A DNA stretch of 29,428 nt from a virus. The position numbers and the translations under genes were made by a program. The DNA is taken from IMG/VR virus record IMGVR_UViG_3300030085_003864, positions 51,372 through 80,799 of that record. The stretch is one strand, 5' to 3'. Shown here piece after piece: positions 1-8,507 of the stretch (position 1 is the first letter of the stretch; each line of letters starts with the position of its first letter). The notes beneath the pieces were generated by a model. It did not search any database and was not told the DNA's origin. It saw only the letters and a program-made list of their open reading frames with translations.

Positions 1-1
1 T

Positions 2-295
2 AAAATGGATGAGGGTTGTCATTACAGAACACATTTAGACCAATGGGTTAGTAATATTGGTTGTATATATTATATTAATCAATCGTGGATGTGGGATTGG
101 GGAGGAATATTTCATTTAGATACGGCCTCAGAAGAAACTGATGATAGTGATTCTGTTGTTCCGATTTTTCCAAAATTCAATCGTGCGTTAATTATGAACA
201 ACACACTTGAAAAATTTAAATTTCCACATTTTATAAGTCATGTGGCAGATTACGCTAAGTATCCAAGATACACATTAATTACATTTGGGAGATAA
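2..295 (+). CDS. 2OG-Fe(II) oxygenase, C-terminal part (5' end outside window)
   Basis: The frame is open to the left edge, so only the C-terminal part is present; the ATG at 5 is probably internal. Counting from that Met, the fragment shows the order expected of a prolyl-4-hydroxylase-type double-stranded beta-helix: an HxD iron-binding motif (H10, D12), a Tyr-Ile-Asn-Gln strand, a Trp-Asp-Trp-Gly-Gly turn, the 'PKFNR' strand, a distal His (H79, in ISHV) and a basic residue that would bind 2-oxoglutarate (R88, in PRYTL). Such enzymes hydroxylate a protein, sugar or small molecule; the substrate is unknown. It lies immediately upstream of sugar-nucleotide genes, so a role in glycan or surface modification is inferred. 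The family call is from motifs only. Confidence 0.7.
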   Translation, partial: KMDEGCHYRTHLDQWVSNIGCIYYINQSWMWDWGGIFHLDTASEETDDSDSVVPIFPKFNRALIMNNTLEKFKFPHFISHVADYAKYPRYTLITFGR

Positions 296-297
296 AA

Positions 298-1272
298 ATG
301 TTTAAAGATAAAAATGTTTTAGTAACGGGTGGAACTGGAATGATAGGTAGAGAATTAGTACAACTACTATTAGATAGGGGAGCAAAAATAAGAGTAGCTT
401 CTCTCGATGAACCAGTTGATTTTTTTGAAGAAGTAGAATTTCACAAAGTAGACTTGACGATATATGAGAATTGTGAAAAAATATGTGAAGGTATGGATTA
501 TGTGTTTCATGTTGCTGGTATAAAGGCGTCTGCAGAAATGCCTAAAATAAAACCCTTAAATTATTTTATTCCATTGGTAAAATTCAATATCAATATGATG
601 GAGGCCGCATTTAAATCAGGAGTAAATTGGTATTTATACACAAGTTCATATGGAGTTTACACACCATCAGAAATATCACATGAAGATGATATGTGGAAAA
701 CCTTTCCCTCAGACAATGATAAGTTACCTGGTTGGGCAAAACGAATGGGTGAATTACAGGCAGAAGGTTACAAAATACAATATGATTGGGACAACATATC
801 TATTGTAAGACCTGCTAATGTTTATGGTAAGTGGGATAACTTTGAATTAGAAACTGCGATGGTAATTCCATCCTTGATTAGAAAGGCAGAAGAAGCTGGT
901 AAAGGTGGTACGATGAGTGTTTGGGGAGATGGAACACCAATTAGAGATTTTATTCATTCTAAAGATGTGGCAAGAGGAATGATTTTTGCAGTTGAAAACA
1001 AGATAACCGAACCATTAAATCTTGGAAGTGGTGTTGGTGTTAACATAGGAGAACTTGCAACAAGTATTGCAGATAAATTTGGATGTGAGGTAGAGTTTGA
1101 TTCATCCAAACCAAATGGAGACCATAAAAGAATATTGGATATGTCAAGGGCATATAATTATGGATATGAGAATTCTGTGTCGGTTAAGGACGGAATTGAC
1201 GATACTATTGATTGGTATTTAGAAAACAAAAATAATAAATTGGATTTTAGACATAATCCATTTGAGGATTGA
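298..1272 (+). CDS. GDP-L-fucose synthase-like NAD(P)-dependent epimerase/dehydratase (extended SDR)
   Basis: Residues 6-17 carry the Rossmann dinucleotide motif TGGTGMIG (G11, G14, G17). A TSS strand lies at 115-117, and the C-terminal half follows GDP-L-fucose synthase: 'RPANVYG' then 'WDNFE' at 171-183, 'VIPSLIRK' at 189-196, and 'VWGDGTPIRDFIH' at 208-220. Length, 324 residues, is normal. The active site is altered: where SDR enzymes have YxxxK, this protein has P144-G-W-A-K148, so the catalytic Tyr is replaced by Pro, and the fucose-synthase His before VIPxL is Met188. It may have changed chemistry, act as a partner subunit, or bind rather than turn over sugar nucleotide. A GGGAGA Shine-Dalgarno at 287-292 supports the ATG. 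A second homologue follows at 2980. Confidence 0.85.
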   Translation: MFKDKNVLVTGGTGMIGRELVQLLLDRGAKIRVASLDEPVDFFEEVEFHKVDLTIYENCEKICEGMDYVFHVAGIKASAEMPKIKPLNYFIPLVKFNINMMEAAFKSGVNWYLYTSSYGVYTPSEISHEDDMWKTFPSDNDKLPGWAKRMGELQAEGYKIQYDWDNISIVRPANVYGKWDNFELETAMVIPSLIRKAEEAGKGGTMSVWGDGTPIRDFIHSKDVARGMIFAVENKITEPLNLGSGVGVNIGELATSIADKFGCEVEFDSSKPNGDHKRILDMSRAYNYGYENSVSVKDGIDDTIDWYLENKNNKLDFRHNPFED

Positions 1273-1273
1273 T

Positions 1274-2254
1274 ATGGGATATTTAAAAGTAACGAATAAA
1301 TTTTGGCAAAGTGATATCTGTACTGGTTTTGGAAATCGTATTCCACATTGGGCACTGGCGTATAAAATAGCCGAACACCATGATTTTAAATTCACTATTT
1401 TACTCGACTCGTTTTATTGGCCAGAAACCACTTATGTTGATTTTCCACACACCGAATCTACTTTTTTAGATGATAATCTACACGGAGAGTTTATAGAACT
1501 AACAATGGATGAGAGTATATTGGATTTAGACACATCTAAAAATTATTATTTAAATGGTGATCGTATAGAAAATGTAGAAGCATCAGAACCAAGTACAGTA
1601 GAGAAAACTGGAATTTTTTATTTACCTCCAGTTTACACATTATTAAAATTAAAGAGTTCTTATTTAGAGTCTTTAATAAAAGATAAAGTAAAAAATGCCA
1701 TAGGTGTTCATGTGAGAAAAAATAATGTTACTCCTGTTAGTATGGATGTCGGTGATATCTACGAAAGAAATACTGATTTGTATAAGGCATATAAAGAGGT
1801 AGACTATCTTAGTGATTTTAATGAATTGATACGGATATACAAAAGTCACGATACTAAAAATCTTGAAAGATTTACTGATAACCAATTACTTTATATAAGT
1901 AGTGATATATCAACAACATACAGAGATTTAAAGGATATGAATGAACAAGAACTTTTTTCTTTGTTTCCTAATTATAGTGATTTTTTTGTTACAAAAGAAA
2001 TATATCAAGAATATAATTGTATAGATTATAGTGATATAATTCCAAATTATGATTGGAAATTTCCAATAGGAGCTCTTAATGATAGGGGTTTATTAAAAAG
2101 TGGTGGACATTCTAATTTAGTTTATTTTAAAAAAGTATTGAGGGATGTTGTTGATTTGTTTAGTTTAGTGTATTGTAAAGATTTTATACCAGCATTATCC
2201 ACTTGGTCTGTTTTTGTGGATCAATATAGAATGGAAATTCAAAATGGAGAATAA
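1274..2254 (+). CDS. Putative fucosyltransferase-like glycosyltransferase
   Basis: The ATG at 1274 is preferred to an in-frame TTG at 1262 because GAGG at 1264-1267 lies 6 nt before it; this gives 326 residues. Near the N-terminus, TGFGNRI (residues 17-23) resembles the GLGN(R/Q) donor-binding loop of GT11/NodZ/O-fucosyltransferase families. GVHVRKN (144-150) resembles their HxRR motif, and a later 'LLYISSD' segment resembles the (A/S)TDD strand. A 'GGHSNLVYF' and 'STWSVF' C-terminus fits the acceptor-side loop of the same fold. These residues are seen directly; assignment to a GDP-fucose-using transferase is inferred from them and from the flanking fucose-synthase-like genes. Other GT-B transferases remain possible. 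Confidence 0.55.
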   Translation: MGYLKVTNKFWQSDICTGFGNRIPHWALAYKIAEHHDFKFTILLDSFYWPETTYVDFPHTESTFLDDNLHGEFIELTMDESILDLDTSKNYYLNGDRIENVEASEPSTVEKTGIFYLPPVYTLLKLKSSYLESLIKDKVKNAIGVHVRKNNVTPVSMDVGDIYERNTDLYKAYKEVDYLSDFNELIRIYKSHDTKNLERFTDNQLLYISSDISTTYRDLKDMNEQELFSLFPNYSDFFVTKEIYQEYNCIDYSDIIPNYDWKFPIGALNDRGLLKSGGHSNLVYFKKVLRDVVDLFSLVYCKDFIPALSTWSVFVDQYRMEIQNGE

Positions 2255-2990
2255 AGCACCCTTACACTATGTTGGTAATCCTAAAGGTTTGGGATTAACT
2301 TTTTATGAAAAAGTAGCTTCGACTTCACTTACGAGATTTTTCAGGCCACATATTTTTGAAGATAGTAAATGGACAAAAATGATGGTTGTTATGCGTAATG
2401 AACAAGACAGATGGGTTTCAGGATTCATACAGGATTTAAAGTTGAAGTCATCTGGAAATCCATCACCTTATCGTAATTTTAAAGATTTTTCAAAAGGAGA
2501 TGTTTTGACTTGGGATTTAGATAGACAGAGATACTTTTTAGATGTTTTATCAAAAGAAGGTAGTCCATACTATACACCCAATTTGTTCGGTCAAAATGGT
2601 GGTCACAATCATTTAGGTGATACAGATTGGCAACCACATATTATAAATTTAATTAGAAATAAAAATGTGTGGTTTTGTGAACTTGAAGATTTATCTGATT
2701 GGGATTTTTGGGATTTTTGTAGTTATACAGATAATAGTTATACCAATAAGTGGAATCGTGATAATTGGATAGAACATAATAACGAAAAAGATAACACGAA
2801 TACGGCAACTGATTATAGTAATTCTGTTAGTAATTTTAAAAAATTAGTTGTACATTATTTAGAGAGAAATTATGATGACAATTTTGGATTTATTCATAAA
2901 ATGTTAATGAAAAATCAGGCTACAATAAAATGGATAATAGATTCAGAAAGATATTATAAAAACTATATTGGAGATAACAATGTTTTTTAA
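2244..2990 (+). CDS. Putative PAPS-dependent sulfotransferase-like protein
   Basis: The ATG at 2244 (248 residues) overlaps the upstream gene by 11 nt; a TTG at 2214 would lengthen the overlap and is not favoured. Residues 22-28 read EKVASTS, close to the 5'-phosphosulfate-binding loop (PKxGSTS) of sulfotransferases. Residues 48-60 read VVMRNEQDRWVSG, matching the 3'-phosphate-binding pattern (hhRxPxxRxxSxY) with R51, R56 and S59. The rest is Asn/Asp/Trp-rich and not diagnostic. If correct, it would move sulfate from PAPS to a glycan hydroxyl, matching its place between sugar-nucleotide and transferase genes. No PAPS-making gene is visible, so donor would come from the host. Confidence 0.5.
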   Translation: MENKAPLHYVGNPKGLGLTFYEKVASTSLTRFFRPHIFEDSKWTKMMVVMRNEQDRWVSGFIQDLKLKSSGNPSPYRNFKDFSKGDVLTWDLDRQRYFLDVLSKEGSPYYTPNLFGQNGGHNHLGDTDWQPHIINLIRNKNVWFCELEDLSDWDFWDFCSYTDNSYTNKWNRDNWIEHNNEKDNTNTATDYSNSVSNFKKLVVHYLERNYDDNFGFIHKMLMKNQATIKWIIDSERYYKNYIGDNNVF

Positions 2991-3927
2991 AAATAAAAAA
3001 GTAGTAGTAACAGGTGGTAGTGGGATGATTGGAACACACTACATAAAAGAACTTTTAAATCGTGGTGCTAAAGTTAGAACACATACACATAATAGACCTT
3101 TAAATGTTGTAGATGATAGGATAGAGGTTTTAGAAAATCTTGATTTAGAAAAGTTTGATGATTGTATGAAACTCGTAGATGGTTCAGATTATATAGTTCA
3201 TTCTGCAGGTAAAATATGTCATCCATCCGATGTACCAACTGATTTTAAAATAGCAAAAAGTCAAATATCTCTTGTATCTAATCTTTTAGAGTCGGGTAAT
3301 AAATGTGGTGTAAAGGGATTTTTAGACATAAATAGTTCTACTGGTTATCCTGATAGAAGATATCCGATTACAGAAGATGAATATTGGGATGATGAACCAT
3401 ATATTTCATACTACGGATATGGGTGGTCAAGAAGATATAGAGAAAAGATTATGGAACATTGTTCTCATTTTTCTGATATGAAAATTTCAATCGCTCGTGG
3501 AACTGCAATGTTTGGTCCTTATGATAATTTCGACACAAAGACTTGTCATGTAATACCTGCACTTATTCACAGAGTTTTAAAAGATGAAAATCCGTTTGTG
3601 GTTTGGGGAAGTCCTGATGTGGTTAGAGATTTTCTTTATGTTAAGGATGTGGTTAAAGGTGCATTACTAATATTAGAAAAGGGGGAATCTATGAGACCAT
3701 ACAATCTTGGTTATGGTTCAACCGTAACTATCGGTGATATTGTCGATACGATATTAAAAGTTACAGGTAAAACTCCAAAGGTAGAATGGGATAATTCAAA
3801 ACCAACCACCATTCCGTACAGAATGGTCAGTACTGATAGGATAACAACAGAACTTGGATTTCAGCCTGATTACTCCTTTGAAGAAGGTATAAAAGAAACA
3901 ATTGAGTGGTATAAAAATAATGAATAA
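2980..3927 (+). CDS. GDP-L-fucose synthase-like epimerase/reductase (second copy)
   Basis: ATG at 2980 follows GGAGA at 2970-2974 and gives 315 residues; the 11 nt overlap with the upstream gene suggests translational coupling. TGGSGMIG (11-18) is the nucleotide-binding motif. 'FGPYDNF' (178-184), 'CHVIPALIHRV' (189-199) and 'VVWGSPDVVRDFLYVKD' (207-223) follow the GDP-L-fucose synthase (WcaG/Fcl) pattern closely, including its catalytic-region His (H190) and a Ser pair near 119-120. The catalytic Tyr-Lys motif reads Y147-G-W-S-R151, with Arg replacing Lys. The enzyme would epimerise and reduce a GDP-4-keto-6-deoxy sugar. No GDP-mannose 4,6-dehydratase is in the window. Compared with the copy at 298, this one keeps Tyr and His. 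Confidence 0.85.
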   Translation: MFFKNKKVVVTGGSGMIGTHYIKELLNRGAKVRTHTHNRPLNVVDDRIEVLENLDLEKFDDCMKLVDGSDYIVHSAGKICHPSDVPTDFKIAKSQISLVSNLLESGNKCGVKGFLDINSSTGYPDRRYPITEDEYWDDEPYISYYGYGWSRRYREKIMEHCSHFSDMKISIARGTAMFGPYDNFDTKTCHVIPALIHRVLKDENPFVVWGSPDVVRDFLYVKDVVKGALLILEKGESMRPYNLGYGSTVTIGDIVDTILKVTGKTPKVEWDNSKPTTIPYRMVSTDRITTELGFQPDYSFEEGIKETIEWYKNNE

Positions 3928-5233
3928 ATTAATTTTTGGATTTGACCAATTTAAAGAAGATGGTGATCCTTTACCAAATCTTGAAAACTTTGAGTTTGAT
4001 AATAAAAAAATATGTAATTGTGGAAATGTATTTTTAGGAATGTTACAAGACATTAAATTTGATTATCAAGAAACAGCAACAAGACAATGGGAAGATTTGA
4101 GTATGGAAACTTTACCAATTGAGAGTATAAAAAATAATTACATTTATCATGTTGATGTTAATTGTTTTGCTTGGGCATTTGGATACCACAGATGGCCAGA
4201 TAAATTTGATGATGTAAGTATTTTAGATTCTATTTCTACTGAAGTTATAAAAGATATTCAAAATGGTAAGTGTAAATTATTAGTTAATTATGGGTATGAA
4301 GGATTGGGTTCACATCATAGAGATAGCTTGTCTTGTATACCATTACTTGAAAGGATACATTTAATTTTAGAAAAATATAATATTCCACAAGAGAGTTTTA
4401 TTTACATGGATAGTAATCATGCATATGAAAATATTGATTTAAATACTAAAATTAATATTATACAATATGAATATTGTGCGTTAGACCAATGGAGATTTAC
4501 AAAACAAAATCCATTAATGATGTATCACGGAAATAATAAATCATCAAGAAATATGAAAAAGTGGTTAAATTCTAAAAATAAAATAAGAAAAAAATATTAT
4601 CTTTCATTTAATAGATTACCTAAAGACCATAGAGTTAAATTGATTGTAAGTTTAAATAAACATGATTTATTAGAAAAGGGATATGTTTCTTTTGCAAACA
4701 AAATTACTGATTGGGATTGGAGAGACATGGTTAGTGAAGAAGAAAAAACATCACTCGAAAATAAAATGCCATTGGTTATTGATAATCCTGATTTAAGTTT
4801 ATGTAAACATTCTTACGATGTTTTTGATATCAAATACTTTTTAGATAGTTATTTTCAGATAGTTACTGGTAATAACTTTACTGATTGGGATGATCAATTA
4901 ATTTTTAGTGAAAAAATTTGGAAACCTATAACTAATTTACAACCATTTATTTATTTAGATGATGTGGGTGCACTAAAGAAATTACAAGAATACGGATTTA
5001 AAACTTTTGAACCATTTATCGATGAGAGTTATGATGGAATTTATGATACTGAAAAAAGATTTAGTATGGTAGAAAATGAAATTATTAAATTATGTAATAA
5101 ACCAATCGAAGAAATACACGAATGGTATTGGTCAATAGAAGATATTATAAAACATAATTATTATCATTTTTACGAAAAATTTATACCTGACATGAAATCA
5201 AAAATGATTAACCAACTTGAGGAATTGCTGTGA
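3920..5233 (+). CDS. Putative glycosyltransferase-like protein (ESYD family, member 1)
   Basis: ATG at 3920 (437 residues) overlaps the preceding gene by 8 nt. I do not recognise an exact family. The central part has a 'YYLSFNRLPKDHR' segment and the C-terminal part has 'FSEKIWKPI', 'PFIYLDD', and 'GFKTFEPFIDESYD', followed by a helical tail. A Ser-Glu-Lys before a hydrophobic Pro-Phe-Ile strand is reminiscent of the donor-binding 'TEK' region of GT10-type and other GT-B transferases. The same order (NR-like strand, PFI strand, GF(K)(T/S)F, DESYD) recurs in the proteins at 5230 and 7197, so the three form a family. Sugar transfer is inferred from motif and context; no structure or activity can be claimed. 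Confidence 0.5.
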   Translation: MNKLIFGFDQFKEDGDPLPNLENFEFDNKKICNCGNVFLGMLQDIKFDYQETATRQWEDLSMETLPIESIKNNYIYHVDVNCFAWAFGYHRWPDKFDDVSILDSISTEVIKDIQNGKCKLLVNYGYEGLGSHHRDSLSCIPLLERIHLILEKYNIPQESFIYMDSNHAYENIDLNTKINIIQYEYCALDQWRFTKQNPLMMYHGNNKSSRNMKKWLNSKNKIRKKYYLSFNRLPKDHRVKLIVSLNKHDLLEKGYVSFANKITDWDWRDMVSEEEKTSLENKMPLVIDNPDLSLCKHSYDVFDIKYFLDSYFQIVTGNNFTDWDDQLIFSEKIWKPITNLQPFIYLDDVGALKKLQEYGFKTFEPFIDESYDGIYDTEKRFSMVENEIIKLCNKPIEEIHEWYWSIEDIIKHNYYHFYEKFIPDMKSKMINQLEELL

Positions 5234-6519
5234 GTTGGGGTGATTGGGATACTAAAGAAAATTCACCAACCGTTGGAAAGATGGTATTGGAATCGACTGA
5301 TTTTTCTCAATATAAATGTACGCTCAGTTGTTGGAATGATGATGGAAACTTCGGTTTTGTAAATAATTCTACTGATGAAAACTACAAATATCATTTGTGG
5401 TTTATTCCATCGGATACAATATTTCAAAATATGGACAATGAATCTTTTTTAAAAGAATATATAGAACACACATTTCCACATCCTGAAATTACACATAATG
5501 ATGATAGGTTATGGATAGTTATCGACAGACGAATGGAAAGTTTAAGTAAAGAATCTGCAGTAGACTTAAAAAGTAAAATTAAAAAACTTGGATATAATAC
5601 AGACAGAATTAAATTTTTTTGTAATTCATTTTATGAAAATCAAAACTTACTTGTGAATTTTCCATTTGAATTTTATTTGAGGTCATTAAGATTTAAATTA
5701 TCTGATGAAAAATTTGGTGAATTAGTGGATAGGGATATTGCGATTAATCATGAATATAAAGGTGAACCAAAAGGTTACAAAAATTGGTTACTTAACTTAG
5801 ACAACACAGAACCAAGACCTTACACTTTTCTATCATACGCAGGAAGTTTACCACCACACAAGTTATTATTGTTGTCGGAGTTATATAGAAAAAAATTAGA
5901 TAAATATTGTTTAATATCGGCATTAAATAGAGATGATGAATACCCATCATCCTTACGAGAAAAGGTAAGAGAATTTAATCCAAGAGGATTAGATAGTCTT
6001 AATGAAAGTGAAATTTTAGGTAGATTACCAATTTATCTTGATGTAAATAGAAACCTTTCTAAAAGTGAAACGGTTGGGTACGAGGTGTCTTTACCTAATG
6101 GTGAGGGTTCATCAGAAATTGGAGATTCCCAACCAAAAAAAGTTCATTACAATCAGACTTATTTTTATCTTGCAAATGAAACATCATATGATTGTGCAAG
6201 AATTACATCTCACATTAAATCTGCTATTTTACATCCGATGATTTTTAATGCAGGAGCAGGTACTTTAAAATTATTTAAATCTTGGGGATTCAAAAGTTTT
6301 CCAAATGTTTTTGATGAATCCTACGATGATATAAAAGATGATATGAAACGACATGATTTTGTAGTGAGAGAAATAGAAAGAATTTGTTTATTAAGTGAAG
6401 AAGATAAACACAAATTATATTTGGAATCCATACCAACAATAAAATATAATCAAAATATATTTATGAATTTTGATATAAAAGGATTGATTTCTAATATGTT
6501 TAGTCAAATAGTGAGTTAA
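5230..6519 (+). CDS. Putative glycosyltransferase-like protein (ESYD family, member 2)
   Basis: The GTG start at 5230 overlaps the previous stop as GTGA, with GAGGA at 5219-5223 spaced 6 nt upstream. The 429-residue product is a clear paralogue of the one at 7197. They share an N-terminal 'YHLW' segment, a 'LW(I/V)VIDR' strand, 'LSDE.F', 'INHEYKG.PK', 'NLDN.EPRPYTFL' and a nearly identical end with 'GFKSFPNVFDESYD' and 'EIERICLLSEE'. The SEK motif of the 3920 protein is missing here; an 'Ile-Leu-His-Pro-Met-Ile' strand takes its place. A glycosyltransferase role is inferred only from family resemblance and context. Confidence 0.5.
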   Translation: MSWGDWDTKENSPTVGKMVLESTDFSQYKCTLSCWNDDGNFGFVNNSTDENYKYHLWFIPSDTIFQNMDNESFLKEYIEHTFPHPEITHNDDRLWIVIDRRMESLSKESAVDLKSKIKKLGYNTDRIKFFCNSFYENQNLLVNFPFEFYLRSLRFKLSDEKFGELVDRDIAINHEYKGEPKGYKNWLLNLDNTEPRPYTFLSYAGSLPPHKLLLLSELYRKKLDKYCLISALNRDDEYPSSLREKVREFNPRGLDSLNESEILGRLPIYLDVNRNLSKSETVGYEVSLPNGEGSSEIGDSQPKKVHYNQTYFYLANETSYDCARITSHIKSAILHPMIFNAGAGTLKLFKSWGFKSFPNVFDESYDDIKDDMKRHDFVVREIERICLLSEEDKHKLYLESIPTIKYNQNIFMNFDIKGLISNMFSQIVS

Positions 6520-6520
6520 T

Positions 6521-7204
6521 ATGAAAAACAAAAAAATATTAATTACAGGAACTAATGGTTCACTCGGAGCCTTTTTAGTTAATAAGTATGAAAATCCAAT
6601 TTGTATTACAAGAGAAAATCCTATTACAGACGATATTATATCAAATGGAGTGGATACGATAATACATTGTGCATTTAATTCTAAGTTAGAAGAATTACAA
6701 AAAGTATCCAAAAGTTGTTTTGAGGATAATGTTGATTTGACTTATTCGTTGGTCAAAGTACCACACAAAAGATTTATTTATATTTCAAGTATTCAAGTTG
6801 CACCACATTCATTAACACCTTATGCCATATTTAAAAAAATAGCCGAAGATATTGTACAAGATAATTGTGAAAATCATCTAATACTACGAGTGTCTTGTTT
6901 TCTACCACAACCAAAAAAACAAAGTTCATTTTTTAAAATTGTTAATGGAGAAAATATAACACTAACGGAAGATTCAGTTAATGATGTTATATATTGTGAA
7001 AACATATACGATTCCATAGAATCAAATTTAAGTGGTGTTAAGTATTTAGTATCGAGAAAAACCATTACAACAAAAGAAACAGCAGAACTATTCAATAGTG
7101 ATACTAAGTTTGGAAGTTATCATTATGATGTCGGTGAGATAAAAAGTGATATAGATGTAGGAAAAACAAGTAAAGAAATTTTAAAGGAATTTTTTAATGG
7201 ATAA
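6521..7204 (+). CDS. Short SDR-family NAD(P)-dependent sugar reductase/epimerase
   Basis: The 227-residue product starts one base after the upstream stop. It has a Rossmann motif GTNGSLG (10-16), an 'IIHCAFN' strand where extended SDRs place 'VIHLAA', a Ser pair at 89-90 and an intact catalytic motif Y101-A-I-F-K105. It therefore keeps the residues that the two larger epimerases in this cluster have lost. At about 70% of normal extended-SDR length, it has a reduced substrate-binding domain, closer to dTDP-4-keto-rhamnose reductase-type proteins. It is likely a 4-keto-sugar reductase for the product of neighbouring enzymes, but the substrate is unknown. It sits between two paralogous transferase-like genes, overlapping the next one by 8 nt. 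Confidence 0.75.
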   Translation: MKNKKILITGTNGSLGAFLVNKYENPICITRENPITDDIISNGVDTIIHCAFNSKLEELQKVSKSCFEDNVDLTYSLVKVPHKRFIYISSIQVAPHSLTPYAIFKKIAEDIVQDNCENHLILRVSCFLPQPKKQSSFFKIVNGENITLTEDSVNDVIYCENIYDSIESNLSGVKYLVSRKTITTKETAELFNSDTKFGSYHYDVGEIKSDIDVGKTSKEILKEFFNG

Positions 7205-8492
7205 GGAATTTTCAGATTTTATATTTCGTCAAAATAAATTTCTTGATTATGATAAATTTAAAGATTTTAATGTAAGTTTACACGGAAATTTTGAAGATCC
7301 TGATTGGAGTTCTAATCATATGTATAGTGAGTATGATACTTCTCGTAGTAAATATCATTTGTGGGTGGTACAATCTAATGATATTTTCTTGGCAATGTTT
7401 GAACAGAACATAGCATATTTAAAAAAACATATAATTGATGTATTTCCACCAAAAGAAGAAACTTGGAATAATAAATCTTTATGGGTAGTTATAGATAGAA
7501 AAACAGAGAGTTTAAATTATAAATCTGTAATTCCATTATTAGACTTATTAATGGAAATGGGATACAACACCAAACAAGTAAAATTTTTATGTAGTTCACA
7601 TGAAAAAGAAAAAATACTTGTTGGTTTTACATTAGAATTATATGCAAGAGCACAATATTTTAAACTATCTGATGAAGAATTTTCTTTAATATATAAAGAA
7701 AAGGATATGGCAATCAATCATGAATACAAGGGGAAACCTAAAGATTATAAAGAATGGTTGTTAAACTTAGACAACATAGAACCAAGACCTTATACTTTTT
7801 TAAATTACAATGGAACTTTACCAGGTCACAAATTAAAGTTATTATCAGAAATTCACAATAGAAATTTAGAAAAGTATTTTTTATTATCGGCAACAAATAG
7901 GGATGGTGATAGTATAGAGTCTATTAAAGAAAAACTACTTTATCCATTTGAAAGTGAAACCGAAGAAATCCCAATAGATTTAACAGATAATTCAAAACTA
8001 TTAGAAAAATTACCTATATATCTCGATATAACAAGTGATATGGATAGTCGTTTATGTTCATTTAAACACGGAGTTTATCGTTCTGAAATAGGAAATTCCA
8101 ATCCTAAAAAAATTCATTATGATAAAACCTACTTTAGTGTTATTAGTGAAACTTCTTTTAATTCTAAAAGAGTAGTCGGTGATCCTTGGAAGTGTATGAT
8201 ACTACATCCGTTTATACTAAATGCAGGTGCGTATAGTTTAGAGTTGTTTAAATCGTTTGGATTTAAAAGTTTTCCAAATGTATTTGATGAATCTTATGAT
8301 AAGATTGAAAATCCAATAGAACGAAGTAAATTTATTATAAATGAAATAGAAAGAATTTGTTTATTGAGTGAGGAAGAAAAGCATCAGTTGTATTTAGATT
8401 CTATTCCGATACTAAAATACAACCAAAACCATTTGTGTAATTTTGATTTAAATAATTTTTTACTTGAGGTTTTTAATGAAGTTGTTAGTTAG
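7197..8492 (+). CDS. Putative glycosyltransferase-like protein (ESYD family, member 3)
   Basis: This 431-residue protein is the close paralogue of the one at 5230: shared 'KYHLW', 'LWVVIDR', 'AINHEYKG', 'NLDNIEPRPYTFL', 'LPGHKLKLLSE' and C-terminal 'GFKSFPNVFDESYD' blocks at matching positions. Differences concentrate in the first 60 residues and around residues 235-265, where an acceptor-binding loop could lie. The ATG at 7197 overlaps the SDR gene by 8 nt. A tandem duplication split by the short SDR gene explains the arrangement. Function is inferred as glycan assembly; the fold and donor are not demonstrable from sequence alone. Confidence 0.5.
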   Translation: MDKEFSDFIFRQNKFLDYDKFKDFNVSLHGNFEDPDWSSNHMYSEYDTSRSKYHLWVVQSNDIFLAMFEQNIAYLKKHIIDVFPPKEETWNNKSLWVVIDRKTESLNYKSVIPLLDLLMEMGYNTKQVKFLCSSHEKEKILVGFTLELYARAQYFKLSDEEFSLIYKEKDMAINHEYKGKPKDYKEWLLNLDNIEPRPYTFLNYNGTLPGHKLKLLSEIHNRNLEKYFLLSATNRDGDSIESIKEKLLYPFESETEEIPIDLTDNSKLLEKLPIYLDITSDMDSRLCSFKHGVYRSEIGNSNPKKIHYDKTYFSVISETSFNSKRVVGDPWKCMILHPFILNAGAYSLELFKSFGFKSFPNVFDESYDKIENPIERSKFIINEIERICLLSEEEKHQLYLDSIPILKYNQNHLCNFDLNNFLLEVFNEVVS

Positions 8493-8507
8493 GTTATATT
8501 TATCAAT

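Noticed and set aside
8495-8503. TATATTTAT as promoter of the radical SAM gene
   Set aside because: It ends 4 nt before the ATG, too close for a transcript with a ribosome binding site; likely chance or used for a downstream gene.
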